Part shown: piece after piece, positions 37,022 through 46,580 of the stretch | Layout: each line of letters opens with the position of its first letter | Numbering within the stretch: the first letter of the stretch is position 1 | Assembly: GCA_965223305.1 (NCBI GenBank) | Contig: CBDCWT010000073.1 | Location: forward strand, 75,004-139,003 | From: CBDCWT01 sp965223305 | GTDB taxonomy: Bacteria > Planctomycetota > Planctomycetia > Pirellulales > Pirellulaceae | Direction: 5' to 3' | Length of the DNA stretch: 64,000 nucleotides | Made by a program: the position numbers and the translations under genes | The notes under the pieces: generated by a model | Databases searched by the model: none | What the model was told of the DNA's origin: nothing | Seen by the model: only the letters and a program-made list of their open reading frames with translations

Positions 37022-37503
37022 GGGCTCTTTAGGCTGCCCTCTCTCGCTGGTCGTGCAGCAGTGCGTGATTTCGTCACTCTCCCCTCGGGGAGAGTCGGCC
37101 CGCAGGGCCGGAGAGGGGGGGGCCGTCCCCGGACACTACGCGTCGGTTTCGCTGGGGAACCGTGGGCTAACGCCCAGCGGCTGATTTTGTGTCATGGTCC
37201 TGGGCCATCCTGTTGATCCTGCAAATCCTGTCAAGAAAATAGAAGACAGGATCAACGTGATGAACAGGATTGAGTGGATGGCTCCACGGCGGGCAACAGT
37301 CGTGTCAGATGCTCGGGAGGGCGAGGCTCCTGCCGAGCCGTTTGGCCGCGTATCGGTTTCGTGTTTACTCTGCTTCTGGCGGACGGCACACGGAGTGTGC
37401 CTGCTACAGTTACGGGTGGGAACCGTGGGCTAACGCCGGCTAACGCCCAGCGGCTGATCTGGAGCGTAGCCGAACTCGCCAGAGTTTGGTGCGACGCGCA
37501 GCG
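37022..37503. repeat. Composite repeat region
   Basis: No gene. From left: the double-hairpin CTCTCCCC/GGGCCG unit (about 37077-37120), REP-A (37158-37185), the CTGTTGATCCTGCAAATCCT repeat and its partner GACAGGATCAACGTGATGAA, one unit of the ~167-bp composite with REP-B (37379-37407), a REP-A copy with an internal 10-bp duplication (37421-37458) and REP-C (37466-37489). Confidence 0.75.
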
Positions 37504-38374
37504 TCAGTCGTAGAAACGTGGAGCGCGTTGCAAGGTGTGGCCGATCTCGTCACAGAGCGTGTGTAGCTGTTCGCGGTCCGCTCCTCGCCACTGCAGGTCG
37601 TCGAGCGTTTCGTTTAGCGGAACATCTGTCCGCAGCGTCGCCAGTCTTTTGTAGAGCAACGCTTGCTCGCGCTGTTCGCGGAGGTTGGCGGCCAAACCGG
37701 CCGCGCCGCGAACAGGGACCTGCCAATCTTGTTCGTCAGCGGGAATCCTCTCGATCGAAAGATACTCGGTGAGTACCGTGGCCGTGGATTTGGCTCCCCA
37801 GCGTGGCACACCGGGGATGCCGTCTGCGGAATCGCCGACGAGTGCCAGGTAGTCGGGGGATCGAGCTGGGCGGTACGCCCCACTTGTCGGCCACGCCTTG
37901 CTCGTCGATCAGCCGGTCACGGAGCCGATCGAGCATCACGACGCGTTGTCCACAGACGCACTGTGCTAGGTCTTTGTCGGGTGAACAGAGGTAGATGCAG
38001 TCGACTTCGTCGACCGGTGCCCAGCGCGCTGCTGCTGCGGCCAACGCATCGTCAGCTTCAAACTCCACCATCGGCCAGACGACAACCCCTAGGGCCCGGC
38101 CGATGCGTTCGGCCAGCGGGAATTGAGCAAACAGATCCGGATCGATGCCCTCGCCCGTCTTATAGCCGTCGAAGAGCGTGTTGCGGAACGACTCGATCGT
38201 GTGATCGAAGGCGATGCCGACGTGGGTCACGTCGTCTTGTCCGAGCAACGCGATGAGGGTGCGGAGCAGGCCGCGCGCGGCACCGACCTCCCGACCGTCC
38301 GGTGCCTTGCCGGGTGGCGCGCCGTAATGGGCGCGAAACAGCTCGAAGGTGCCGTCGACCAAGTGGATGTTCAC
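37504..38374 (-). CDS. 5'-3' exonuclease (Pol I N-terminal/FEN-type; one frameshift)
   Basis: About 289 aa after repair. MNIHLVDGTFELFRAHYG with an early Asp, EADDALAAAAARWAP and LCSPDKDLAQCV are the metal-binding segments of the FEN/PolA 5'-nuclease family, followed by the helix-hairpin-helix region PDYLALVGDSADGIPGV. That last block appears only after one C is removed from CCCCC near 37857. It is a stand-alone nuclease, not fused to a polymerase. Likely role in flap removal during replication or repair. Confidence 0.85.
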
Positions 38375-38432
38375 GGTAAATACGGTCTCCGTTGTGTCGA
38401 TCTTGTTGCTGGCTTCGCGCGCCGACCGCCGG

Positions 38433-40266
38433 CTACTCGAGTGGTTCGAATTCGGTTGGAATCGTCGCTCCGGCGGCCAGCGCCTCTTTCAATTGGCGGG
38501 CATGGCGGCATTGGCCACGGTACTCGAAGCCACGGCAGGTGCAGGCCACATCGGAGCCGTCGACTTCGAGAGTGTAGTATTTGCCGGCGCTACTAGCTGC
38601 CACGCGATATCTGGTGGAGGCTGGCCGGGCCAGGGCTCGAGCGAGCGACTGGACGGCCTCCAGCGTGATCGCACTGCTGGGCGGCCCGCCGTGATTTCGG
38701 CCAGGCGGCATTGAGTTGGGCGACGGCGGCGAGTGCTCCCCACGATACAACGCAGCCGCCTGCTGGAGCAGTTGTTCCACTTCGCCGTCTTGGGCTTCTT
38801 CGAACTGTGGCGCGAGGCGGGCCACTAGCGACCGCAGTTCCGAGAGCACGTCAGCTGTGGCGGCACCGTCGACCGAAAGGGCTTCGCCGTCCACAACGGC
38901 CGACACCAACTGGCTCTTCGTCTCCAGTACTTGGCCCACGAAGTCGTCGAGCGTGTCTTTTGCCAGGAAGTAGTAGACGTTGACGGCATGGTCCTGGCCG
39001 ATGCGGTAGGCGCGGTCTTCCGCTTGCCAATGGTTAGCCGGTACCCAATCCAGATCGTTGAAGACGACCGTACGCGCAGCGGTCAAGTTGACCCCGACGC
39101 CACCCGCGATGATATTCGCCACGAGGACTCGCACCGTATCATCGTTCTGAAACGCGTCGATGACGTCTTGCCGTTGGTGACCGGGTGTTTTTCCGGTCAG
39201 CGTTCTGGCTGCCTCGCCGAAGCGGTCTGCGATGCGGTGGACGGGAATCGTAAAGCACGAATAGACGACGACTTTTTCGCCCTGATCGATGATTCCCTGC
39301 ACAAATTCAACAGTGTTCTTTGCTTTGGCGATGGCGATCTTCTTCCGGGCCGGCGCCAAGCGGCCGAGCAGCTCGAAGTCGGATGCCTTCTCCGCGTCAC
39401 CATTCTCGGCAGTGGGGGCCCGGCGGTTTTCTCGCCGCTGGATCAACTTCTTGAGAAGCGCTCGAACATCTTTGCGCCAGTTCGTCTCGGCCACTTCGAC
39501 GCTCATCCAGGTGCGCACCTTGTCTGGCAGGTCTAGGACATCTTCCTTGCGTCTGCGCAACATCGTGCCGTGCAGCTGCACGGTCAGCTCTTCGATATTG
39601 CTGGCGCCGTCTGCCACCCAGCCGTAGTCGTTTTGAAAAGCGTCACAGTAGCGCTTGGCAAACGCCAGGAAGCTGCGGCCCAGCGGGTGATCCGCCAGCT
39701 GCAATAAAGGAAACAGATCGCGTGGCCGGTTCGTCATCGGTGTGCCGGTCAAACAGTGGACGACGGGTTCCTCGATCGCCGGCTCGAGAAGCTTCTTGGC
39801 CGCCCGGCTTCGTTGGCTCTTGTAGTTTTTCAAATAGTGTGCTTCGTCAAATACAAACCCCTGAGGCCCGAGCTGCTGGAGTGCTTCCAAGTGTTTCTTG
39901 AGGATGTCGTAGTTAATGACAGCCCAACCCAAAAACCCTGCTGCCGGCACCTGGGTCTTGCCGCCGACGATGACGACGGCCGTTTGCTCGCCCAAGACCA
40001 GTTGAATTTCGCGCAGCCAGTTACGTTTGACGGATGCCGGGCAGACTACCAGGTAGGGAACCCTGTGGTCTCGCCTGTACCATGGCCAAGATCGACTGGC
40101 GCGTCTTTCCCAACCCCATGTCATCGGCCAGGATTGCCCGTTGCCGGGCCAACAGAAAAGCGATGCCGGTGATCTGATGTGTGTATAGACCTTCTGCAAG
40201 TCGGAGCGCAGACTCGGCGTCTGCGGGCGAGTAGTCGCTCGATGGAGGAAGGGACGACAAAGCCAC
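38433..40266 (-). CDS. SNF2/SWI2-family helicase with SWIM zinc finger (one frameshift)
   Basis: About 610 aa once joined. Motif I ADDMGLGKT is in the N-terminal frame (to about 40080); motif II FVFDEAHYLKN, LTGTPMTNRP, and motif VI WQAEDRAYRIGQDHAVNVYY follow in the second frame after a +1 shift near 40075. The C-terminus holds CTCRGFEYRGQCRHARQL, a CxC...CxH SWIM-type zinc motif. These ATP-dependent DNA translocases remodel protein-DNA complexes; SMARCAL1-like activity is possible. The start is a GTG with weak ribosome-binding context. Confidence 0.87.
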
Positions 40267-40340
40267 GGGTGATCGGACAAGTTGAGGGGAGCCCGGGTCA
40301 GCAACGTAGTAGGTACTGTCCGTGTGCTATAACCGACGAG

Positions 40341-40369
40341 GCGGACGGCACACGGAGTGTGCCTGCTAC
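40341..40369 (-). repeat. REP-B hairpin
   Basis: GCGGAC, stem GGCACAC-GGA-GTGTGCC, then TGCTAC; read on the other strand it starts with GTAG. It lies between the divergent helicase and sulfatase genes. Confidence 0.75.
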
Positions 40370-40497
40370 CTTTCACCGATTGTACGTTTCGGGAAGTGGG
40401 CCGTTCAATCCTCTATTTCTGGCCTTGCTTGACAGCTGACGGCAAGTCCTTGAGACTGGCACCGTTCCGTGAGGTGCCAGAAACCGGAGGCCATGCG

Positions 40498-42042
40498 ATG
40501 AATTTTAGCTGGATTGGCTGCGCATACCGAAGAAGTATCTGCAAGGGCATTTTGTTGGTCCTCGTCGTCTCGACTCTGGTTGCGCCGGGCCGGGCGACCG
40601 CTGACGAACCCGAAGCGCGTCGACCGAACATTCTGTTTATCTACACGGACGACCATTCTTACCGCACCGTTGGCTGTTATCCCCAGGCCTTTCCTTGGGT
40701 GCGCACGCCGACGATTGATCGTCTGGCGAGCGAGGGCATGCGTTTCGAGTCGGCCTATATCGGGACCTGGTGTATGCCCTCGCGTGCTACGCTGTTGACC
40801 GGCCACCACCAGTTCGGTGTGGAATCGATGCGCATGGAAGGACTCTACCCGGGCAGCGTCTACGATCCGCAGCAATGTCCCTTCTGGCCCCAAGTCTTTC
40901 GAGAGCATGGGTACTACACGGGACAGATTGGCAAGTGGCACACCGGTGTCGATACAGGCTTTGGCCGTGACTGGGACCATCAGATCGTCTGGAACCGGCC
41001 GCAATATCCGGAGACCAGCCAGAACTACTACTACGACCAGCCTATCACCTACCAGGGTGGCGAGACCAAAGTGCTCAAGCGGTACTCGACCGACCAATAC
41101 ACCGATTGGGCCATCGACTTCATTCAAGAGAGGGCGCAGGAGAAAGACCGCCCCTGGTATCTCTGGCTCTGCTACGGTGCTGTCCACAGCCCCTTCACCC
41201 CCGCGGATCGTCACTTGAACGAGCTGGCGGGCATCGACGTGCCGACACCCGCGGACATCTTTCCACCACGGCCCGGGAAGCCCGACTGGGCGCAACTCAT
41301 CGATACCTGGAGTAAGAGCGCCGATGGTACGCCCCTGCTGAATGATCGGTCGTTGGCATCTTGGGTCAGGCAGTACCATCAAGGAGTATTGGCGATTGAT
41401 GAAGGCGTGAAACGCGTGTTGGAATCGCTCAGTGAGACCGAGCAGCGCGAAGACACGCTGATCGTCTTCACTTCTGACCAGGGATTTGCTTGGGGCCAGC
41501 ACGGTTTTCGCCACAAACTTGCTGCCTACGATGCCAACATTCGCTCGCCGTTGATCGTCAGCTTCCCTGGTCGTGTGCCGCCTGGCAGTATTTGCCCGAC
41601 ACCCGTGGGCGGTGTCGACTTGGTGCCAACTATTTTCCGATTTGCCGGCATCGAGCTTCCCTGGGAAATGCACGGACACGACCTCTCTCCCCTGTTGGCG
41701 GATCCCCAGGCCGATTGGCCACACCCCGTGCTGCTTCCCTTCACCGGTCGGCGTTACGGCTCCGATACCGATGTCATCCCGACTGGCGAAGATCTATACC
41801 TGGCAGAGATCCCTTGGTATGTCATGCTGCGACAGGATAAGTACAAATACGTGCGAGCCTTGATCGCCAACGAGCTCGAAGAGCTCTACGATTTGCAGGC
41901 CGATCCCGACGAGCTGAACAACCTGGCGACCAGCCCACAGCACCGCACGACGCTCCACGAATTCCGGACGAATGCCGTCGCCGAGCTACGACGTACCGGT
42001 GCGGGCTTCGTCGATCAGCTGCCTCCAGTGCGCTCAAAGTAG
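40498..42042 (+). CDS. Secreted sulfatase (CxPSR type)
   Basis: 514 aa with signal peptide (KGILLVLVVSTLVAPGRATA). The formylglycine signature TWCMPSRATLLTG is present, the Cys being the residue oxidised by a sulfatase-maturing enzyme encoded elsewhere. The metal site includes FIYTDDHSYR and FTSDQGFAWGQHG. The architecture resembles arylsulfatases and heparan-type N-sulfoglucosamine sulfohydrolases. Likely acts on sulfated polysaccharides, a known planctomycete speciality. ATG 40498 has CGGAGG upstream. The stop codon TAG at 42040-42042 lies in a REP-B GTAG. Confidence 0.93.
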   Translation: MNFSWIGCAYRRSICKGILLVLVVSTLVAPGRATADEPEARRPNILFIYTDDHSYRTVGCYPQAFPWVRTPTIDRLASEGMRFESAYIGTWCMPSRATLLTGHHQFGVESMRMEGLYPGSVYDPQQCPFWPQVFREHGYYTGQIGKWHTGVDTGFGRDWDHQIVWNRPQYPETSQNYYYDQPITYQGGETKVLKRYSTDQYTDWAIDFIQERAQEKDRPWYLWLCYGAVHSPFTPADRHLNELAGIDVPTPADIFPPRPGKPDWAQLIDTWSKSADGTPLLNDRSLASWVRQYHQGVLAIDEGVKRVLESLSETEQREDTLIVFTSDQGFAWGQHGFRHKLAAYDANIRSPLIVSFPGRVPPGSICPTPVGGVDLVPTIFRFAGIELPWEMHGHDLSPLLADPQADWPHPVLLPFTGRRYGSDTDVIPTGEDLYLAEIPWYVMLRQDKYKYVRALIANELEELYDLQADPDELNNLATSPQHRTTLHEFRTNAVAELRRTGAGFVDQLPPVRSK

Positions 42043-42083
42043 CAGGCACTCAAAGTAGCAGGCACGCTCCGCGTGCCGTCCGC
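42039..42083 (+). repeat. REP-B (partial plus full copy)
   Basis: A truncated GTAGCAGGCACTC unit at 42039 is followed by a full REP-B at 42055-42083 of the G-C variant: GTAGCA, stem GGCACGC-TCC-GCGTGCC, then GTCCGC. The truncated unit begins inside the sulfatase gene and provides its stop. Confidence 0.75.
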
Positions 42084-42122
42084 CCTTCGGCGGGTTACTG
42101 TCCCAGACCCTGGCGGGTGAGT

Positions 42123-42282
42123 TTTGAAGTTGCGCTTTTTGCTGCCTGGTGGCCGCCGAATCTGGAATTCTCCGGTCTTTTCGGAACCCGAAGCGTCAGC
42201 GAGGGGGAGTTGGTGTACCAACACAAGTGATTCCCTCGCTGACGCTTCGCGCTTACGATCGGGCCACAGGCGCAACTTCAAA
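42123..42282. repeat. 160-bp nested inverted repeat (foldback element)
   Basis: Outer 13-bp perfect arms TTTGAAGTTGCGC (42123-42135) and GCGCAACTTCAAA (42270-42282). Inside, a 17-bp perfect stem: CGAAGCGTCAGCGAGGG (42189-42205) with CCCTCGCTGACGCTTCG (42233-42249), enclosing a small GTTGG-CCAAC hairpin. No clear target duplication. It does not share the IS1380-type ends. Confidence 0.7.
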
Positions 42283-42329
42283 GAGCGCGGGCCGCCTACA
42301 ACGACGGCGATCAGCTAGAATTGGTGGGC

Positions 42330-43238
42330 ATGTCCATTCTCGGTGCTCACATGTCGGTGGCTGGCGGTTTTTATAGGGCGGTTGAACGCGCCGCAGCAGA
42401 GAGTTGTGACTGCGTACAGGTCTTTACCACTCCGCCCCGCCAGTGGCCCAAGGGGCTCGCTGGAACGACCAGTTCCGCTGAAAACGCGAACCGCCTGCGC
42501 GCAAAGTCCATCTCGCCCGACGAGGTGGACCGGTTTCGACAGGCTCTGGCGGACTGTTCGATCACTCATCCGCTCTCGCACAGCTCGTACTTGATTAACT
42601 TGGCCAGCCCCGACCCAGCGCTGTGGAAGAAATCTCTCGAGGCGTTCGTGATCGAGCTACGTCGAGCCGACCAGTTGGGAATTCCTTACGTGGTGCTTCA
42701 CCCCGGGGCGCACATGGGCGCCGGCGAAGAGGCCGGAATTCGCAAGGTTTGCCGAGCGCTCAATGAAGCTCACCGCCGCACGCGCGGAATCCGCAGCCAG
42801 TGTCTGTTGGAAACGACCGCCGGTCAGGGAACTTCCTTGGGCTGGCGCTTCGAGCAGCTGGCCGCCATCTTCGACGGTGTCCGCGATCCCGATCGACTTG
42901 GTCTCTGTTTTGACACTTGTCACGTTTTTGCGGCCGGTTATCCGCTGGCTACCGAACGTGAATACAGGCAGACCATGCGAAAGCTGGACCGGTTCGTCGG
43001 ATTGGAGCGGGTGAAGGCGTTCCATTTGAACGATAGCCAGCGCGAGTTGGGGTCTCGTGTGGACCGACACGCGCACATCGGCCAAGGACATCTCGGGGCG
43101 CGGTCATTCCGGTTCCTCCTGAAAGACCGACGATTCCGCGCGGTTCCTATGTATCTTGAGACGCCTAAGGGCGAGGCAAACGGTAAGACCTGGGACAGTA
43201 CCAATCTCTGTACGCTTCGCTCACTGATTGCCACCTAG
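42330..43238 (+). CDS. nfo: Endonuclease IV (apurinic/apyrimidinic)
   Basis: 302 aa TIM-barrel AP endonuclease for base excision repair. Metal-ligand motifs match Nfo: LGAHMSVAGGF, VVLHPGAHMG, CLLETTAGQGTSLG, GLCFDTCHVFAAGY, KAFHLNDSQRELGSRVDRHA followed by HIGQGHLG, and MYLETPKG. ATG 42330 is favoured over a TTG nine bases earlier because it begins MSILGAHMS, the family N-terminus. Confidence 0.94.
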   Translation: MSILGAHMSVAGGFYRAVERAAAESCDCVQVFTTPPRQWPKGLAGTTSSAENANRLRAKSISPDEVDRFRQALADCSITHPLSHSSYLINLASPDPALWKKSLEAFVIELRRADQLGIPYVVLHPGAHMGAGEEAGIRKVCRALNEAHRRTRGIRSQCLLETTAGQGTSLGWRFEQLAAIFDGVRDPDRLGLCFDTCHVFAAGYPLATEREYRQTMRKLDRFVGLERVKAFHLNDSQRELGSRVDRHAHIGQGHLGARSFRFLLKDRRFRAVPMYLETPKGEANGKTWDSTNLCTLRSLIAT

Positions 43239-43435
43239 GAGTTTATCGCTCCCTAAGCTTCCTATTTCAAACGGCTTAGTAGACATTCCGGGCAGTAGCC
43301 GCTCGCGAACTTTGCTTAGGTTCGCTAATGCGCCTGGGCACCGCTGAGCGATCCAGAGTATCGGAGGAAGCAAGTGGATTGCGCCCCCTGTTGATCGCCC
43401 GCGTTCGCCTCCGGCGGGTAGTAAGGAACGGATTC

Positions 43436-46214
43436 GTGAAAACTAACTCCCCGCTCGGACTGCGGTGCACCTCTCGCGCACAGCACCGCCGCACGATCAT
43501 TCTTCTATTCGGTGTTGGACTGCTCTCGCTAGGTTGTGGCCGCACGCACTACCGCCGCCAGGCGGACGCCGAGGCCTACGCGATTGTCGAGCAGAAGTAC
43601 ACGGATCCTCGCTGGCACATCGACGACTATTCGATTGAGATCGACCCGCGCAGCCGGTACTTCGATCCGTACGATGTTGACAAGCCTCCGATGCCGGTAG
43701 ACGATCCGGCCTCGCACACCTACATGCTCTGCGTGAACGGCATGAAGGGCTGGAAGAAATGGCACGACTTCGGTCAGCGGATGGAGCTCGAGAACCCGTC
43801 CTGGCGCGACGGTCTCACCGAAGTGGCACCGATGAACGAGCAGGGCGAGATCGTGTTGAACTTGGACTCCGCCCTAGCCTTGGCCTATGTTCACTCGCCG
43901 AGCTATCAAAACCAGCTCGAAACACTCTACCTGTCGGCGCTCGACGTCAGCACGGAGCGGTTTCGGTTGGACACGCAGTTCTTTGGCGGCATCGATTACG
44001 ACTATCTCACCTCCGGAGACCGAACAACACCGGGGCTCACGTTTAATGGAACCGACTTCGTTTTCAACCCCTCGACACGGAACGGTGCCTTGGAGCGAAA
44101 CCGTCTTACGCAGAGTGGCAGCGGGGCGACGGCAACCAACCTCCGCGCTGCAAGGCCGGTCGGAGTGCCGCTGTCGAACAGCTTGGCTGCGGGGCGCCGT
44201 TTTGCGACAGCTGGCGAGCTGCTGGTCGGATTCGCAAACTCCTTTGTGTGGGAGTTCACCGGCGGTGACGCGAACTTCACGACTTCATTCTTGAACTTCA
44301 GCCTGGTGCAGCCGCTATTGCGAGGTGCTGGTCGCGACATCGCCTTGGAGCAGTTGACGATTGTGGAACGAGGTCTGTTGGCCAACGTGCGGGCACTGAC
44401 CCGCTACCGGCAGGGCTTTTACACGTCGATTGCGATCGGTGAATTGGGAGTAGCCGGTCCGTCCCGCCAGGGAGGTTTCTTTGGTGGCACGGGGCTGACC
44501 GGATTCACAGGGCAAGGTGCTGGGGGTCTCGGGGGTGTTGGTACGGCCACGGGTTTTGGCCGTGGTGGCTTTGGCGGCGCTGGCGGCGCTGGCGGCGGCG
44601 GCGTGGGTGCTGGTCTGGCCGGTGGCGGTGCGGGTCAAGTGGGTGGTTTCATTGGTTTGCTGCAGGCACTGCAGGAGATCCGCAATACGGAAGACAGCCT
44701 GGCGCTGCAGGTGCGCACGCTCAACCTGCTGGAGGCTTATCTAGACGCTGGCGTGATCGACCTTGTCCAAGTCGACGAATTTCGACAGAGCATCGAGACC
44801 GAGCGTGCTCTGCTGCTGCAGTCGACCAACGACCTGACGAACCAGTTGGAAAACTACAAGACCGGGACGTTGGGGCTGCCTCCTGACTTGCCGGTGACTT
44901 TGGACGATTCTCTGATTCAGCAGTTCCAGTTCATCGATCCCGCGGCGACGGACCTGCAAGACGAGATCAGCGCTCTGCAGGACGAGGTGGGTGCGTTGCC
45001 GGACGACACGGACTTGGCCGCTGTCACGCCGTTGTTCGACACAGCGCAGACGCATGTCGAGCAAGGCGCCGGTTTGTTGGATCAAATCGCCGTCGACCTG
45101 GATCAGATGGAAGACAAGTCGGCGACTCGCGAGAGTGCGATGAATCAGCAGGAGACAGAAGAGTATCGTCGTGACAAAGAGCAGCTTCACACCAGCCTGC
45201 AGGATTTGCGAGACACGTTCGCGGAGATGGGGCCAAGGCTGGCCGAGTTGCGCGACGGTCTATCAGACGCCAATCGTGACGATTCGATTGCCAACTTGGT
45301 GATTTGGATCAACGACCTCTATCGCCTGGTGCAGGTTTCGAACTTGATTCAAGCACGGGCGAGGCTGGAGTCGGTCGTGGTTCAGCCTACGAACCTGAGT
45401 TCCGAGGACGCTTTCCAAGTTGCCTTAGAGAATCGCTTGGACGTGATGAACAACCGGGCTGCCTTGGTGGACACCTGGCGGCTAATCGCCTTCAACGCCG
45501 ACGCGCCTGCAGGCCAATCTGGATGTCGTGTTCAACGGGAACATGGGCACCACGCGGAACAACCCTTTCAGTTTCGACGGGTCGACCGGCGATCTTCGTG
45601 TGGGTCTCCAATTTGACGCTCCCTTCACACGGCTCTTGGAGCGGAACAACTTTCGCCAATCACTGATCGACTATCAAAGGGATCGGCGGCAGTTCATCCA
45701 GTCGCTCGATGTCCTCAACCTCACCTTGCGGCAGCAGCTGCGGCTGCAGCGTGAGCTGGAGTTGAACTTAGAAATCCAGCGCAAGGCGGTGGTGATTTCG
45801 ATTCGTCGAGTCGACTTGACGCGCGAAGAGCTCAACGAGCCGGTCCCTCCGCCGGAGCCGGGGCAGCCGGCCGCTCAGTTCGGTCCAACGGCAGCCCGCA
45901 ACCTGCTTGGTGCTCTCTCGGACTTGCGGACGACGCAGAACAACTTCATGAGTGTTTGGTTGAATCACTATGCCAATCGAATGCGGTTGCTGCGCGAGAT
46001 GGGAATCATGGTCATCGACGAGGAGGGACGTTGGTTGGACGAGTCGATTCCGAACATGATCCCTTACTATGAGGGGAACGAAGGAGAGCCTCTGCCTCCT
46101 CCCCCGGTGCCCGTCGAGTACTACGATGTGGTCAACCTGACCGACACTCCCAATGAGCCGCTGGCGGCGGCCCCGCTGCCGGACGCCCCGCTGCCAGACG
46201 GCGTGATGCGGTAG
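43436..46214 (+). CDS. TolC-family outer membrane efflux lipoprotein (one frameshift)
   Basis: About 925 aa after removing one C from GCGCCTGCAG near 45509. GTG 43436 is preferred: AAGGAACG lies upstream and a lipoprotein signal follows (IILLFGVGLLSLGCGR, with lipobox Cys). TolC-like segments include ALALAYVHSPSYQNQLETL and FLNFSLVQPLLRGAGRDIAL. Length is roughly double that of classical TolC, owing to a Gly-rich insertion (about residues 347-408) and a long coiled-coil region (about 490-640). First of three genes with an HlyD-type adaptor and a MacB-type permease, so probably the outer-membrane channel of that exporter. Confidence 0.82.
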
Positions 46215-46248
46215 CCAGAAGACGCGGCCGATCGGCAACAATCGGAGT

Positions 46249-46270
46249 CCCCGGCGCTTTAGCGGCGGGG
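46249..46270 (+). terminator. Candidate hairpin terminator after the TolC-type gene
   Basis: Arms CCCCGGCGC and GCGGCGGGG around TTTA form a nine-pair stem with one G-G mismatch. It lies 35 bp after the stop codon. There is no U-tract, so it could instead be an mRNA-stabilising hairpin. Confidence 0.35.
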
Positions 46271-46580
46271 ATTGCCGTTTCTTGAGGGAAGACCGGCACA
46301 AAATTGTCGTTCGGACCCAAAGAATGTGTACCCCCTGTCGCCGTTTCCGGTACCGGTACTGGACGTTAGCAGGCTCGACTGGGGCCGGTCGCCATCGAAA
46401 AGGCGTGTTTGCGTATCCACTTCGCGTCAGTTCGGCGCGGCCGGCCACCAGTCGAGTTTGCCGTGAGGGTGTCAGTTCCGCTGCCTGGTAGAGGAACGTC
46501 TGTGTTACAATAGTCGAGTGAGCGGCACCCCCAGGAAGAGGGTGAATTCTACGTTCTTGTTCCAACCGAGGTCCAGTTTG
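46271..46580. other. Intergenic region upstream of the HlyD-type gene
   Basis: About 310 bp with no gene recognised. TACAAT at 46506-46511, in GTGTTACAATAGTCGAG, is a candidate -10 about 70 bp before the start codon; no clear -35 seen. Confidence 0.35.

Noticed and set aside
40405..41724. 439-aa open frame on the minus strand
   Set aside because: Antisense to the sulfatase; no recognisable domain.
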